Below are positions 16,996 to 25,679 of a DNA stretch of 35,777 nt, piece after piece; positions within the stretch are counted from its first letter, which is position 1, and each line of letters opens with the position of its first letter. Below the pieces are notes generated by a model. The model made no database searches. It worked only from the letters and a program-made list of their open reading frames with translations, and was not told where the DNA came from. Position numbers and translations under genes: made by a program. Origin of the DNA: Legionellales bacterium RIFCSPHIGHO2_12_FULL_37_14 (GTDB lineage: Bacteria; Pseudomonadota; Gammaproteobacteria; Legionellales; Legionellaceae); the NCBI GenBank assembly GCA_001804735.1, contig MHBC01000039.1, positions 20,371 through 56,147 of the forward strand, read 5' to 3'.

Positions 16996-18420
16996 TTGTC
17001 AACAGATCTTAGCAAATCAATGAGTAAGTCAGACTTAGGTGGCGATCGCCTACCCTCTTCCTTCAGAGATCCCAATGGGTATGTCTTCTATAATCAAACG
17101 ACAAAGACTACTCAGCGGATCATTTTGCCTTCTTACTATGATCAATACGCCTCTTTGATGGAAAATGGGTTGTACAACCATCTTGCAGATAATGGTTACT
17201 TGGTAAGACACGAGCTGCTTCACCAAACAGTCAACAAGATGATTATCGAGCCTCAGCAAATTCCTCTTATAACCTATTCCTATGAATGGAGCTTTGAATT
17301 ACTGAAGGATGCTGCTCTACTAACACTGCTTATTGCAAAAAAAGCGCTAGCATATGGAATGTGTCTTAAAGATGCCACAAGCTATAATGTACAGCTGTAC
17401 CAGGGCCGCCCCATATTCATTGATACTTTATCTTTTGATTTTTATCAGGAGGGCAGCCCTTGGGCTGCATATGGTCAATTTTGTCGTCATTTTTTAGCGC
17501 CCCTACTCTTCATGAAATACAAGACGATGATGGCTGCAAAGCTATTGGTGAATTATATGGATGGTTTTCCCATGGACTTTATTAGCAGTGTATTGCCATT
17601 GCGCACTCACTTCTCGCCATTTATAAAGATGAATGTGCACCTACATGCTAAAAAATTGAAACAGTCAAATACAAATCAAGAAATGCGATCTATTCCCATG
17701 TTAAGTAAAAGAAAATTACAGTATATGCTTGACTACATGGTTTTTTTTGTTAACTCTTTGAGCTATAAAAAAAATAAAACAGAGTGGAGTCATTATTATC
17801 ATCATACAAACTACTCACCCGCTGCTTTTGATACAAAGACTCAAGTGATCTCCCAATGGGTCGATCGCATTGGCGCAAAAACGCTTTGGGATGTTGGGAG
17901 TAATAATGGATATTTCTCACGTGCGATTTCGTCTCACGTTACGCGCGTCATTGCTACCGATATTGATGCTACTGCGATAGATGAGCAGTACAAAATGAAC
18001 AAAGAAAAGAAAATAAGCCACGTTACACCTTTAATCGTTGATATAACAAATCCATCGCCTGCTATAGGGTTTGATAATAAAGAGCGACCGTCTTTTACAG
18101 AGAGACTGTTACACCAAAATATTGATTGTGTTTTAGCATTGGCCTTAATTCACCATTTGTGTTTGTCTAACAATTGTACTTTTGCGATGATTTTAAGCTA
18201 CTTTAAACAGATCAGTCCTTTTTTAATTATAGAATTTGTTCCTCCAGAAGATTCATGGGCAGAAGTGTTGTTAGCAAGAAAAAGAGAATCCAGAAGTTTA
18301 TTTAATTTTTATCATAAAGCAAATTTTGAATTAGCATGTCAAGAGTATTTCATAATTTTAAGCAAACAAGCCATCCCTGGCTCTACTCGAACACTATATT
18401 TACTAAAGGCATTTGAATAA
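16996..18420 (+). CDS. NoeA-like two-domain SAM-dependent methyltransferase
   Basis: 474 residues from TTG 16996, or 466 from ATG 17020; the start is uncertain. The C-terminal half has a class I SAM-binding motif W-D-V-G-S-N-N-G-Y-F-S (D299) and a following acidic residue in T-D-I-D. The N-terminal half (about 80-210) carries L-K-D-A-T-S-Y-N-V (D126, N131) and then P-I-F-I-D-T (D143). This arrangement is shared with nodulation protein NoeA-like proteins and recalls the catalytic and metal-binding loops of kinase-fold enzymes (D-x4-N, then a D). WbdD of E. coli O9 also joins kinase and methyltransferase to cap O-antigen chains, so a modifying or capping role on the polymer is possible but inferred. 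The stop overlaps the possible TTG start of the next gene. Confidence 0.75.
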   Translation: MSTDLSKSMSKSDLGGDRLPSSFRDPNGYVFYNQTTKTTQRIILPSYYDQYASLMENGLYNHLADNGYLVRHELLHQTVNKMIIEPQQIPLITYSYEWSFELLKDAALLTLLIAKKALAYGMCLKDATSYNVQLYQGRPIFIDTLSFDFYQEGSPWAAYGQFCRHFLAPLLFMKYKTMMAAKLLVNYMDGFPMDFISSVLPLRTHFSPFIKMNVHLHAKKLKQSNTNQEMRSIPMLSKRKLQYMLDYMVFFVNSLSYKKNKTEWSHYYHHTNYSPAAFDTKTQVISQWVDRIGAKTLWDVGSNNGYFSRAISSHVTRVIATDIDATAIDEQYKMNKEKKISHVTPLIVDITNPSPAIGFDNKERPSFTERLLHQNIDCVLALALIHHLCLSNNCTFAMILSYFKQISPFLIIEFVPPEDSWAEVLLARKRESRSLFNFYHKANFELACQEYFIILSKQAIPGSTRTLYLLKAFE

Positions 18421-18421
18421 C

Positions 18422-19963
18422 ATGGGAAAAAATCTCAAGCTTTATGGATTTGGCACAGTATTAATCATTTACCCATTGTTGTTTTATATAGCCAACAACA
18501 CGCAACGGTTTGAATTACCGGAGGTTCTGGTAACGCTAGGGCTTTTAATAGCAAGCAATTTGTTTGTTTTTGGATTCATGCAAATGATACTCACAAAATT
18601 AGGCATGAGTAATAGCATGTATGTAAAGATTTGCACAGGATTATTGTTATTACTTTGGCTCATCATGATGAAACCCGCTATTTATGAAAATCCTGAGCTA
18701 TATTATGTTGCTAGTTTTATAATAAACTTTAATGTACATAAATTTATCATTTATGCAGTTTGTGGCGCGCTTGTTTTTGCACTTGGTTTTTTTTTGATTT
18801 CACAAAATCTGGGGTTTTTTCTAGGGTTATGTGGTATTTTAAATCTTTGGAATATCACACATGCTCTTGCTTTTCCTACTAGGCCATACTCTAAAAGCCC
18901 TACTCCTGAGGAGCAAACGGTAGCCATCAAAAATAAGAAAAATATTTTTTTCATTTTGACAGACAGCCTTACAAATGAACAAGGCATGGATCGCATTGGT
19001 ATTAAGGAGGAAACGAAACCATTTTTCGATAAATTCAAAAAAAATGGATTTACCGTATATTCTGATTTTTACACTTCATTGCAGCCCACAATCAATGCAT
19101 TGTATACCTACATCGCGATGAGTTACAAACAAGCAGGGCAGATCGCGTATAGGACAGAAATGTTCCACGGAAATGATATTTTAAATGATGGAAAATTTTA
19201 CCATATACTTAGAAAAAATGGTTACAGCATCAATATTGTTCATGATGCGAATTTTTTTGGGAGTCAATTCTGCTCTGCTGATTTGTGTTATTTCAGAGAC
19301 CAACAGTCGAACAGAACATTAAAAACCCGTGTCGCTGGAATTATTCATTTTTTGTTGCCACGCGTGATCACCACTAAAGTCGATTTATTTTGTGATCCTA
19401 CTATTAAAACTGAAAGCACCAGAGAAGCATCATTTTTCTCAAATAAACTAGCAGATCAAGTATATTTAAAAACCCCAAATTTCACTTATATTCATGCTTT
19501 TTCTTTGCCAGGCCATACAGGCATCGACATATCTACAATCGATCATTGTAATGAGCAGGCGGAGATAAAAAAATATTTAGGAAGAATTAAACTGACGGAA
19601 GAGTTTGTATGGTCAACCATTCAAACCATACAAGCGAGAGATAAAAATGCGTTAATTATTGTTGCAGGGGATCATGGCCCCTATATTTTAAGACAATGCA
19701 CTAGAAAAGGGATCGATAAAAACGATCAGATTATGGAACGACAAGGGGCCTTTTTAGCCATCTTATGGGGGGATGATTACATAGGAACATATGACAGTAA
19801 GATCAAATCATCACATAATTTATTCAGATATATACTCTCTTATTTGGCAGGCAACGAGGAATTATTGTTACATAAAGAGAAAGACAATGCTTATACATAT
19901 ACCAATCGCTTCCGTAAAATCACATTAACTATGCAAGATGGGGTGCCCAGGTTGCCAAAATAG
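18422..19963 (+). CDS. Membrane-anchored alkaline phosphatase/sulfatase-superfamily protein
   Basis: 513 residues from ATG 18422 (TTG 18413 possible, overlapping the previous stop). Five hydrophobic segments (about residues 10-145) are followed by a soluble domain. Superfamily features: the first metal ligand in F-I-L-T-D-S (D181), a probable Thr nucleophile in Q-P-T-I-N-A (T223), and the metal-binding A-G-D-H-G (D417, H418). N-terminal helices plus an extracytoplasmic sulfatase-fold domain are the layout of LTA synthase, phosphoethanolamine and phosphoglycerol transferases (OpgB, EptA). It may add or remove a phospho- or sulfo-group on the polysaccharide at the periplasmic face. It closes the cassette with the D-Y-G-T-G-S protein and the NoeA-like protein; the substrate is unknown. 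Confidence 0.8.
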   Translation: MGKNLKLYGFGTVLIIYPLLFYIANNTQRFELPEVLVTLGLLIASNLFVFGFMQMILTKLGMSNSMYVKICTGLLLLLWLIMMKPAIYENPELYYVASFIINFNVHKFIIYAVCGALVFALGFFLISQNLGFFLGLCGILNLWNITHALAFPTRPYSKSPTPEEQTVAIKNKKNIFFILTDSLTNEQGMDRIGIKEETKPFFDKFKKNGFTVYSDFYTSLQPTINALYTYIAMSYKQAGQIAYRTEMFHGNDILNDGKFYHILRKNGYSINIVHDANFFGSQFCSADLCYFRDQQSNRTLKTRVAGIIHFLLPRVITTKVDLFCDPTIKTESTREASFFSNKLADQVYLKTPNFTYIHAFSLPGHTGIDISTIDHCNEQAEIKKYLGRIKLTEEFVWSTIQTIQARDKNALIIVAGDHGPYILRQCTRKGIDKNDQIMERQGAFLAILWGDDYIGTYDSKIKSSHNLFRYILSYLAGNEELLLHKEKDNAYTYTNRFRKITLTMQDGVPRLPK

Positions 19964-20049
19964 TTTACCATAGAAGTAGCTGGCCAACGATCATTTTGTG
20001 TTGGACAATCAGGATGCATTACATGTATATTCCCGAGGGTTATTTTGAA

Positions 20050-20177
20050 TAAAATAAGTAACTCCTCACGTCATCCCGAGCGTTAGCGAGGGATCTCCTG
20101 CATTTAAGATCAATAGATCTTCTACGAGATCCCTCGCTAACGCTCGGGATGACGTGCCTGGGGAGTTACTAAAATAA
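20050..20177. mobile_element. MITE-like palindromic element with 8-bp target duplication
   Basis: The element proper is 20058-20169 (112 bp). It starts GTAACTCC and ends GGAGTTAC, with TAAAATAA directly repeated on both sides (20050-20057 and 20170-20177), as expected of a target-site duplication. Inside, 20067-20097 and 20126-20156 are a perfect 31-bp inverted repeat (core CACGTCATCCCGAGCG), and the centre is itself a small dyad, AAGATC-AATA-GATCTT. The whole can fold into one long hairpin. It lies between the sulfatase-fold gene and wza, where it may act as a terminator or polarity element. No open frame is present. Confidence 0.8.
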
Positions 20178-20220
20178 GAAGAAGATGATTCAATACATCA
20201 TATAGGACATTGTTGAATAA

Positions 20221-21048
20221 ATGCTAAAAAAAATAAGTTTGATTAGTATAAGCATCCTGTTAGTCGGCTGCGGACTGTTGCCAGGTATGCAAAATCTGGA
20301 AACTAGAAATATGCGAAAGATGGTTGTTCCAGAAAGAGTTCGGGTTCAACCAACACTGATTACGATCACGCCTTCTTTAATTGCAGATCAAAGGATCAGT
20401 ACATATTATTATCACATTGCCCCATCTGACATACTTGCAATCCATATCTTGGGACACCCCGAATTTGATTTTTTAATGAGCCCAACTAATGTTACCAGTG
20501 TAAACAGCTTATCTGGACCTACAGGACAGCGATCGGGATATTGGGTTAACCCAAATGGGCAGATTCATTTTCCTCTTGTTGGCTATGTTTTGGTTGCTGG
20601 GAAAACAACTGATAGAGTACGAGCTGAGTTAACAAAGAAATTGAAAAAATATGTTCCAAATCCTCAAGTTGATGTCCAAGTTTCTCAATACCGAGGGCAA
20701 AAAGTCTATGTGATTGGCGAAGTTATGAGGCCTGGCATGCTGCCAATTAATGATGAACAGCTCACCATTGCAAGCGCACTGGCCTACTCAGGGGGCATTA
20801 ACCCAGAATCGGCTAATCCTGCCTTTATTTATGTGATTCGAGGGAATTATACTCAACCGTTTATTTTTTGGTTAAATATGGAAACCCCTGATCGAATGTT
20901 GCTTGCTGAGCGGTTTAGTCTAAAGCCGCACGATATCTTGTATGTATCTTCAGCTCCGCTCGCTCGCTGGAACCGCTTCTTGAGCCAATTGTTACCTGCA
21001 GTGCAGCCTGCGCTGATTGCGCAAGCTGCCATAGGTAGTACTGTTTAG
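20221..21048 (+). CDS. wza: Outer-membrane polysaccharide export lipoprotein (Wza-type)
   Basis: 275 residues. A lipoprotein signal, I-S-I-L-L-V-G-C, places the lipidated Cys at residue 17. The polysaccharide-export domain follows (Y-Y-Y-H-I-A-P-S-D-I-L-A-I near residue 62; G-Y-W-V-N-P-N-G-Q-I-H-F-P-L-V-G near 105), then one SLBB-type domain (V-Y-V-I-G-E-V-M-R-P-G, near 163). The C-terminus, R-W-N-R-F-L-S-Q-L-L-P with a hydrophobic tail, resembles the amphipathic helix that forms the Wza pore in the outer membrane. It is about 100 residues shorter than E. coli Wza (379), so one periplasmic ring domain may be missing. It is followed after 11 nt by wzc. Confidence 0.91.
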   Translation: MLKKISLISISILLVGCGLLPGMQNLETRNMRKMVVPERVRVQPTLITITPSLIADQRISTYYYHIAPSDILAIHILGHPEFDFLMSPTNVTSVNSLSGPTGQRSGYWVNPNGQIHFPLVGYVLVAGKTTDRVRAELTKKLKKYVPNPQVDVQVSQYRGQKVYVIGEVMRPGMLPINDEQLTIASALAYSGGINPESANPAFIYVIRGNYTQPFIFWLNMETPDRMLLAERFSLKPHDILYVSSAPLARWNRFLSQLLPAVQPALIAQAAIGSTV

Positions 21049-21059
21049 GTTAAGGATAC

Positions 21060-23216
21060 ATGATGAATATGAAAGCGTCGTTGAAACCTTCTCTCCATCA
21101 AGAAAATACCATTGATTTTTGGGAGATAATTGGACAAATCCTCGAAAATAAATTAATAATTTTTATTATCACAGCTGTTTGTCTTGCATGCGGTGTTTTC
21201 TACGCCTCAAGACAAATACCTCAGTACCAAGCCAGCACGCTCATTCAATTTGAAGACAGTAGTGGCGGGAAGGGGTTGGGGGTTGTAAATCCTAACTTTA
21301 TGGGACTTGCGCGTGGAAATGGCGCAGCCGTACACATAGCACTGCTGAGGTCTCGCGTCATTCTTGAGCCAGTATGCAAAATATTAGGACTCAATATATC
21401 TGCAAGTCCAAAACAAGGGTTTTTCGCACGCCTATTGCCATTGCACCGTTCTACGATTGAAATTGATAAGCTGGAATTACCAGAAAGCTACACCAATATG
21501 CCTCTCGATTTAGTGTATGATAAGCCAGGCCATGTTGTGCTTTATAATGATAAACAAAAAATGTTGCTCAGAGGCTCCATCCATGATCTCCTCCAAAATA
21601 CTGATGGCTCTATAAAATTAAAAATAGCGACAATAAACGCCCTCGAAGGGGATCATTTTCTTGTGATGAAAAGCGCTACTGAACATATTGTTCAGGCGCT
21701 ATCCGGAAAAATTAACATCACAGATTTAGGAGGAAGACAAGCAATTGGGATAGTGGACGTGACGTTGCAAGATGCAAATCCAGAACGAGCTGTTCGCATT
21801 TTAAATCAAATTGCTAAAACTATACGAGAACTAGATGCACGAAAACAATCTCTAGAGGCATCAAAAACACTGGAATTTTTACATCAACAATTACCAATCA
21901 CAAAAGCCTCTCTTGAGAAGACAGAACAAAAACTTAATCAATATCGCGTCAGTAGTGGCAAAATAGACTTTCGGCTGCAATCACGCTCCCTTTTAGAAGA
22001 TTTTATTAGAGTTGACAAAAACTTAGCCAGATTAAAGATCCAAAAGACCGACATGAAACAGCAGTATACCATGGCCCATCCTGCATTAATCGCATTAACT
22101 CAAAAAATTAAAGCTATTGAGCAAGAGCGCGCTGGATTGGAAAAACAGTTAAAAGTTTTGCCATATTCAGATCAAATAGCCCTAAATCTATCTAGAGATG
22201 TTCGCGTTAAAATGGAGCTTTATACTGCTTTACTCAGTAAAATTCAGCACTTAAACGTCATAAAAGCTGGAACTGTTAGTGATGTCAACATACTTTCATT
22301 GGCCAAACTACCTGAAGCTCCACTGCCCATAAGAAAAAAAGCGATTTATTTAGCCAGTGTTCTTTTAGGATTGATATTAAGTGCTATGGTTATTTTTGCA
22401 AAAAAACTAATTTTCTCTAAGGTTGAAGATCCGCTTTGGAGCGAACGGAAATTTAACATATCGAATCTAGCCATTGTTCCATATTCACGAGAGCATGAAA
22501 ATTTACAGGATGGAAAACGCAAACTGCTTGCAGAAACCAACCCACGTAGTCTCTCTATTGAGGCATTGAGGAGTTTACGAACGAGCATGCAAATTCATTT
22601 AAGCTGCCAAAGTCTCAATATTATTGCTATTCTTGGGATCTCGCCTGGTGTTGGCAAAACCTTTATATCCAGTAATATTGCTTACCTTTTAGCAATGGCT
22701 GAAAAACGTGTTTTATTAATTGATGCTGATCTACGCCGCGGGACTATGCATCGTTATTTTAATGTATCTCCTAAACCTGGGTTTGCTGAATTAATAAGTG
22801 GGTCAAAAACAGTGACAGAAACTTTAGTCCCTACCATGCATGAAAATTTAACGATCCTACCAAGAGGCAGTTATCCCAGCGATCCTGCAGAATTGCTGTC
22901 CAGTACACGATGTAAAGAGCTCATTAACCAATTTTCCCAGCAATATGATATTGTTATCATCGACACACCTCCTGTGCTCTTAGTCACAGATGCAACTGTT
23001 ATAGGATCACTTACGACAGCAAACTATCTAGTATTAGGATCAAATGCACATCGACATAAAGAAGTGGAAATGGCTGTTACCCGTTTACAAGGCGCTGGTA
23101 TCACAATAGGGGGATCTATTTTTAACTTCCACAACATGAAAAGCCAACGAAATCCTTATTATTATAGCCACTATTACCACTATAATAACTACTATAGTGC
23201 GGAAAATAGTCAGTGA
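21060..23216 (+). CDS. wzc: Capsule chain-length regulator and autophosphorylating tyrosine kinase (Wzc-type)
   Basis: 718 residues of the inner-membrane co-polymerase that pairs with Wza. The N-terminal Wzz domain has a membrane helix near residues 31-50, a long periplasmic coiled-coil region (about 250-360) and a second helix near 425-445 preceded by a Pro-rich A-P-L-P-I-R. The cytoplasmic BY-kinase has Walker A G-I-S-P-G-V-G-K-T (526-534), Walker A' L-L-I-D-A-D-L-R-R (D555, D557) and Walker B V-I-I-D-T-P-P (D635). The tail holds a dense tyrosine cluster (about residues 699-713), the autophosphorylation sites. The TGA stop overlaps the GTG of wzi. A cognate Wzb phosphatase is not in the window. 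Confidence 0.94.
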   Translation: MMNMKASLKPSLHQENTIDFWEIIGQILENKLIIFIITAVCLACGVFYASRQIPQYQASTLIQFEDSSGGKGLGVVNPNFMGLARGNGAAVHIALLRSRVILEPVCKILGLNISASPKQGFFARLLPLHRSTIEIDKLELPESYTNMPLDLVYDKPGHVVLYNDKQKMLLRGSIHDLLQNTDGSIKLKIATINALEGDHFLVMKSATEHIVQALSGKINITDLGGRQAIGIVDVTLQDANPERAVRILNQIAKTIRELDARKQSLEASKTLEFLHQQLPITKASLEKTEQKLNQYRVSSGKIDFRLQSRSLLEDFIRVDKNLARLKIQKTDMKQQYTMAHPALIALTQKIKAIEQERAGLEKQLKVLPYSDQIALNLSRDVRVKMELYTALLSKIQHLNVIKAGTVSDVNILSLAKLPEAPLPIRKKAIYLASVLLGLILSAMVIFAKKLIFSKVEDPLWSERKFNISNLAIVPYSREHENLQDGKRKLLAETNPRSLSIEALRSLRTSMQIHLSCQSLNIIAILGISPGVGKTFISSNIAYLLAMAEKRVLLIDADLRRGTMHRYFNVSPKPGFAELISGSKTVTETLVPTMHENLTILPRGSYPSDPAELLSSTRCKELINQFSQQYDIVIIDTPPVLLVTDATVIGSLTTANYLVLGSNAHRHKEVEMAVTRLQGAGITIGGSIFNFHNMKSQRNPYYYSHYYHYNNYYSAENSQ

Positions 23217-24805
23217 AGAACCTCAAAACGGTTATTTGTTCTGTTTGTGCCGCATGCTTATTTTGCCACTCGTTTTCCCTTTATGCAGGTCCTTGGTTTG
23301 TTCCAAGTGAGGCATGGGAGTCTTCAGCCACTTTATCTAGCAAAAGCGATGTTGCTTTATTGGCGCATTACGGCTTAATTAAAGCTCCAATATTAACTTG
23401 GCCATTAGCATGGACTGATATTGGCCCTTCGTTATTAAGCTCTACAGCAAAAAAGAGAATTAAAAAAGCTCCATTTGCAGTTCAATTAGCATATGGGCGC
23501 ATTTTGTCGCAATATTATACTGCAATAGAACAGCAAAAAATAAAACCTTCTGCCTATGTAAGTGGGGGTCAACATATTAACCCATTTCGCACCATTGATT
23601 ATCAGCCACGGGCAAATTTTCAAGGTGGTGTAGCTTTAGAGGGTCAAAATAAACACCTTGCTATAAAAGCTGCTGTTGATTATGGCGAATATGATGATGC
23701 GACCCTAAACGCCCATGTTGATGACTCATACGCTTACCTTTTGTTCGGTAACTGGGCTTTGGGCTTTGATAAACTTAATAATTGGTGGGGTCCTGGTTAT
23801 TCAAGCAGTATGATTTATTCCTCTAATCCTCCACCACTAGCTAAGTTTACTTTTAGGCGCAATCAATCCTTACCATTCGAAACTAAATGGTTGAGCTGGA
23901 TAGGCCATTGGTCCATAACTACATCATTATCAAGAGGCGGGCCAAACGTACCTGAGCCATACCCTTTAATTTGGATGCTTAACTTGGCAGCAAGGCCACT
24001 ACAGAGTTTGCAATTGAGCTTATCAAGGAACTCATTATTTGCAGGAGAAAAGCGCCCAGTGAATTGGACAATGATAGGAAATTTAATCACAGCAGATGAT
24101 AATTGCGATCCTTCCATCTACGGCCAAGAGTACTGCGCAAGGAATACTCCCGGCAACGAAATTTGGGAGCTGACAGGAGATTGGGATTGGTATCAAACCT
24201 TCAAAATTCCAGCAAACTTATACCTCCAAACCACATTTAACGATCGTATTCCATCTAACTCTTACATGTGGGTTTATAATGCCTGGCATGCAATTTTTCC
24301 TAAACTCAATCCACCTATACCTGCAAGAACCGCCTTTCTAGCAGGAGCAAGCACTTGGGGCTCAATGTATGATCAATTACTAAGGCTTTATTTTGAGTTT
24401 GAATATACCCATCAATATGCCTATTATTTTTGGGGAGAACGTGAATATGATATTTATGGTGGTTCGTATCCTTATGTATATTATGGAAAACTGATAGGAA
24501 GCACACTAGGATCTGATGCAACAGGTTATACAGTAGGTGCAATACTCAATGAAACCAATGGCAATACCGACTCTATTTTGATTCGCTACGTTAAGCTAAA
24601 TCAAGTAGGTACATACAACCAAATACTTAATTGGGGATACCCATTTCATAAACAAGATCTACTATGGCTCTCTTTCAACCGCTCTGTTGACTTAACTAAA
24701 AATCTGGGGCGCTTATCTGGGCAGTTGGGTTACATACAATCTTTAAATGGATCTGGCCTTAAAACCAGCCCTTCATTTTATTTGGTTTGGACGAAGGGGT
24801 TTTGA
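23213..24805 (+). CDS. wzi: Capsule assembly protein Wzi family
   Basis: 530 residues beginning at GTG 23213 with a 4-nt overlap with wzc. A signal peptide (about 1-25, ending S-L-Y-A-G) is followed by W-F-V-P-S and a mature part rich in aromatic residues and alternating beta-strand patterns, fitting an outer-membrane beta-barrel. Wzi-family landmarks are A-L-L-A-H-Y-G-L-I near residue 49, a W-W-G-P-G-Y-S-S-S-M-I segment near 190 (conserved in Wzi where it contributes to surface polymer binding) and F-E-F-E-Y-T-H near 396. The known role in E. coli K30 is anchoring capsule to the cell surface as a lectin; here it would end the export operon. It is slightly longer than E. coli Wzi (479). The transposon inserted 15 nt past its stop. 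Confidence 0.9.
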   Translation: MKNLKTVICSVCAACLFCHSFSLYAGPWFVPSEAWESSATLSSKSDVALLAHYGLIKAPILTWPLAWTDIGPSLLSSTAKKRIKKAPFAVQLAYGRILSQYYTAIEQQKIKPSAYVSGGQHINPFRTIDYQPRANFQGGVALEGQNKHLAIKAAVDYGEYDDATLNAHVDDSYAYLLFGNWALGFDKLNNWWGPGYSSSMIYSSNPPPLAKFTFRRNQSLPFETKWLSWIGHWSITTSLSRGGPNVPEPYPLIWMLNLAARPLQSLQLSLSRNSLFAGEKRPVNWTMIGNLITADDNCDPSIYGQEYCARNTPGNEIWELTGDWDWYQTFKIPANLYLQTTFNDRIPSNSYMWVYNAWHAIFPKLNPPIPARTAFLAGASTWGSMYDQLLRLYFEFEYTHQYAYYFWGEREYDIYGGSYPYVYYGKLIGSTLGSDATGYTVGAILNETNGNTDSILIRYVKLNQVGTYNQILNWGYPFHKQDLLWLSFNRSVDLTKNLGRLSGQLGYIQSLNGSGLKTSPSFYLVWTKGF

Positions 24806-24820
24806 ACCTATAAATAATAA

Positions 24821-24885
24821 CTCTGTACGGTACGATTTTTGAAATCGTCGTTGCAAGGAGCGTAGCGACGAAACAATCTAGTGGC
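24821..24885 (+). repeat. Left terminal inverted repeat of the degenerate transposon
   Basis: 65 bp, matching the reverse complement of 25615-25679 at 63 positions. It includes the sub-palindrome ACGATTT..AAATCGT and CGTCG...CGACG arms. Confidence 0.85.
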
Positions 24886-24902
24886 TTTGAGGTAGTGAAT
24901 GA

Positions 24903-25043
24903 CTACATCAGTTTTTCATAAAGATCCACCCAATAAGGATTAACCTTTTCAATCAAAGCCAGCTTCTTTTTTCTTGACCCACCTTTTAGCTGCTTTTCTC
25001 GAGCTATAGCACTGAGCATGTCGTTGGAATAATACTCAGGCAC
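24903..25043 (-). pseudogene. C-terminal remnant of a GIY-YIG nuclease-like protein
   Basis: Minus-strand codons from about 25043 down to the TAG at 24903-24905 read V-P-E-Y-Y-S-N-D-M-L-S-A-I-A-R-E-K-Q, then L-K-G-G-S-R-K-K-K-L-A-L-I-E-K, ending W-V-D-L-Y-E-K-L. This matches the end of small GIY-YIG domain proteins, where A-I-x-R-E-K-x-[IL]-K-x-x-x-R-x-K-K...L-I-x-x-x-N-P-x-W-x-D-L-Y is conserved; the N-terminal GIY-YIG strand itself is missing because an in-frame stop lies just upstream. Only about 46 codons survive, too short for routine gene calling. It lies inside the degenerate transposon next to the transposase fragment, so two remnants are joined. Confidence 0.65.
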
Positions 25044-25538
25044 CTAAGTATATCGGTTAAACCATGCTGAATGCACCGACCACCATTAAGGACTATGTCG
25101 CGCAATAAATCAAGGCCATAGCGAAAATAGCTGATGGCTTTTCGTCCATGTTTTTTTGATTTTGATTGTCTTCTGTAAATGTCGCCACTCTCCCGTCGCA
25201 AGGAATAGTGCTGGATGGGTGATTCCATCAAATGATCCGTGGCGACAATCAATAACTCACCATCTGCGAGTCGAAGTGCACTTAAATAAACCTTTTGCTT
25301 CCATAACTTACGCAGCCCTTGGAGAATTCTTTGTTCTCCAGGTTTCAAATCATAAAACAATGCATCAATACTGATCTCTAAACCACGAGGTGGTAATAGC
25401 ATTGTTTTTAATGCGAATACAGAACGGTATTTTTTCTGTCTGTAACCATTTCACGATCAGCAAGTAAACCAGCGATCATTGATTTGCCGAATTGCATGAT
25501 ATAACGCTGGATTAGTTCAATCCGCTCCTGCGTATCGC
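25004..25538 (-). pseudogene. Broken IS4-family transposase
   Basis: Minus-strand fragments in different frames. The upstream part (25538 to about 25450) reads T-Q-E-R-I-E-L-I-Q-R-Y and G-L-L-A-D-R-E-M, the catalytic-Asp region of IS4 transposases. The frame then shifts, a piece reading I-R-I-K-N-N-A-I-T-T follows, and a second shift leads into a 132-codon frame (25402-25004). That last frame contains L-W-K-Q-K-V-Y-L-S-A-L-R-L, then K-S-K-K-H-G-R-K-A-I-S-Y-F-R-Y-G-L-D-L-L-R-D-I, the typical C-terminal segment of this family. The N-terminal half and the W-x-I-E-x-L-F/K catalytic Glu region are lost or scrambled. Non-functional; it gives the family of the surrounding element. Confidence 0.8.
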
Positions 25539-25614
25539 TGTTTCCTCATGTCATTGTCTTGGCGGAAAAAATATGGATTATCAATGAATCAGTGAGCTAC
25601 CTCCATGCATTAAG

Positions 25615-25679
25615 GCCACTAGATTGCTTCGTCGCTACGCTCCTCGCAACGACGATTTCAAAAATCGTACCGTACAGAG
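25615..25679 (-). repeat. Right terminal inverted repeat of the degenerate transposon
   Basis: Inverted partner of 24821-24885 with two substitutions. It is directly followed by the AAATAATAA duplication at 25680-25688. Confidence 0.85.

Noticed and set aside
19984-20004. Short hairpin CCAAC...GTTGG after the sulfatase-fold gene as a terminator
   Set aside because: The stem is only five base pairs and there is no T-run after it.
25156-25374. Plus-strand frame of 72 codons inside the dead transposon
   Set aside because: It is the reverse shadow of the IS4 transposase fragment, which has clear family motifs.
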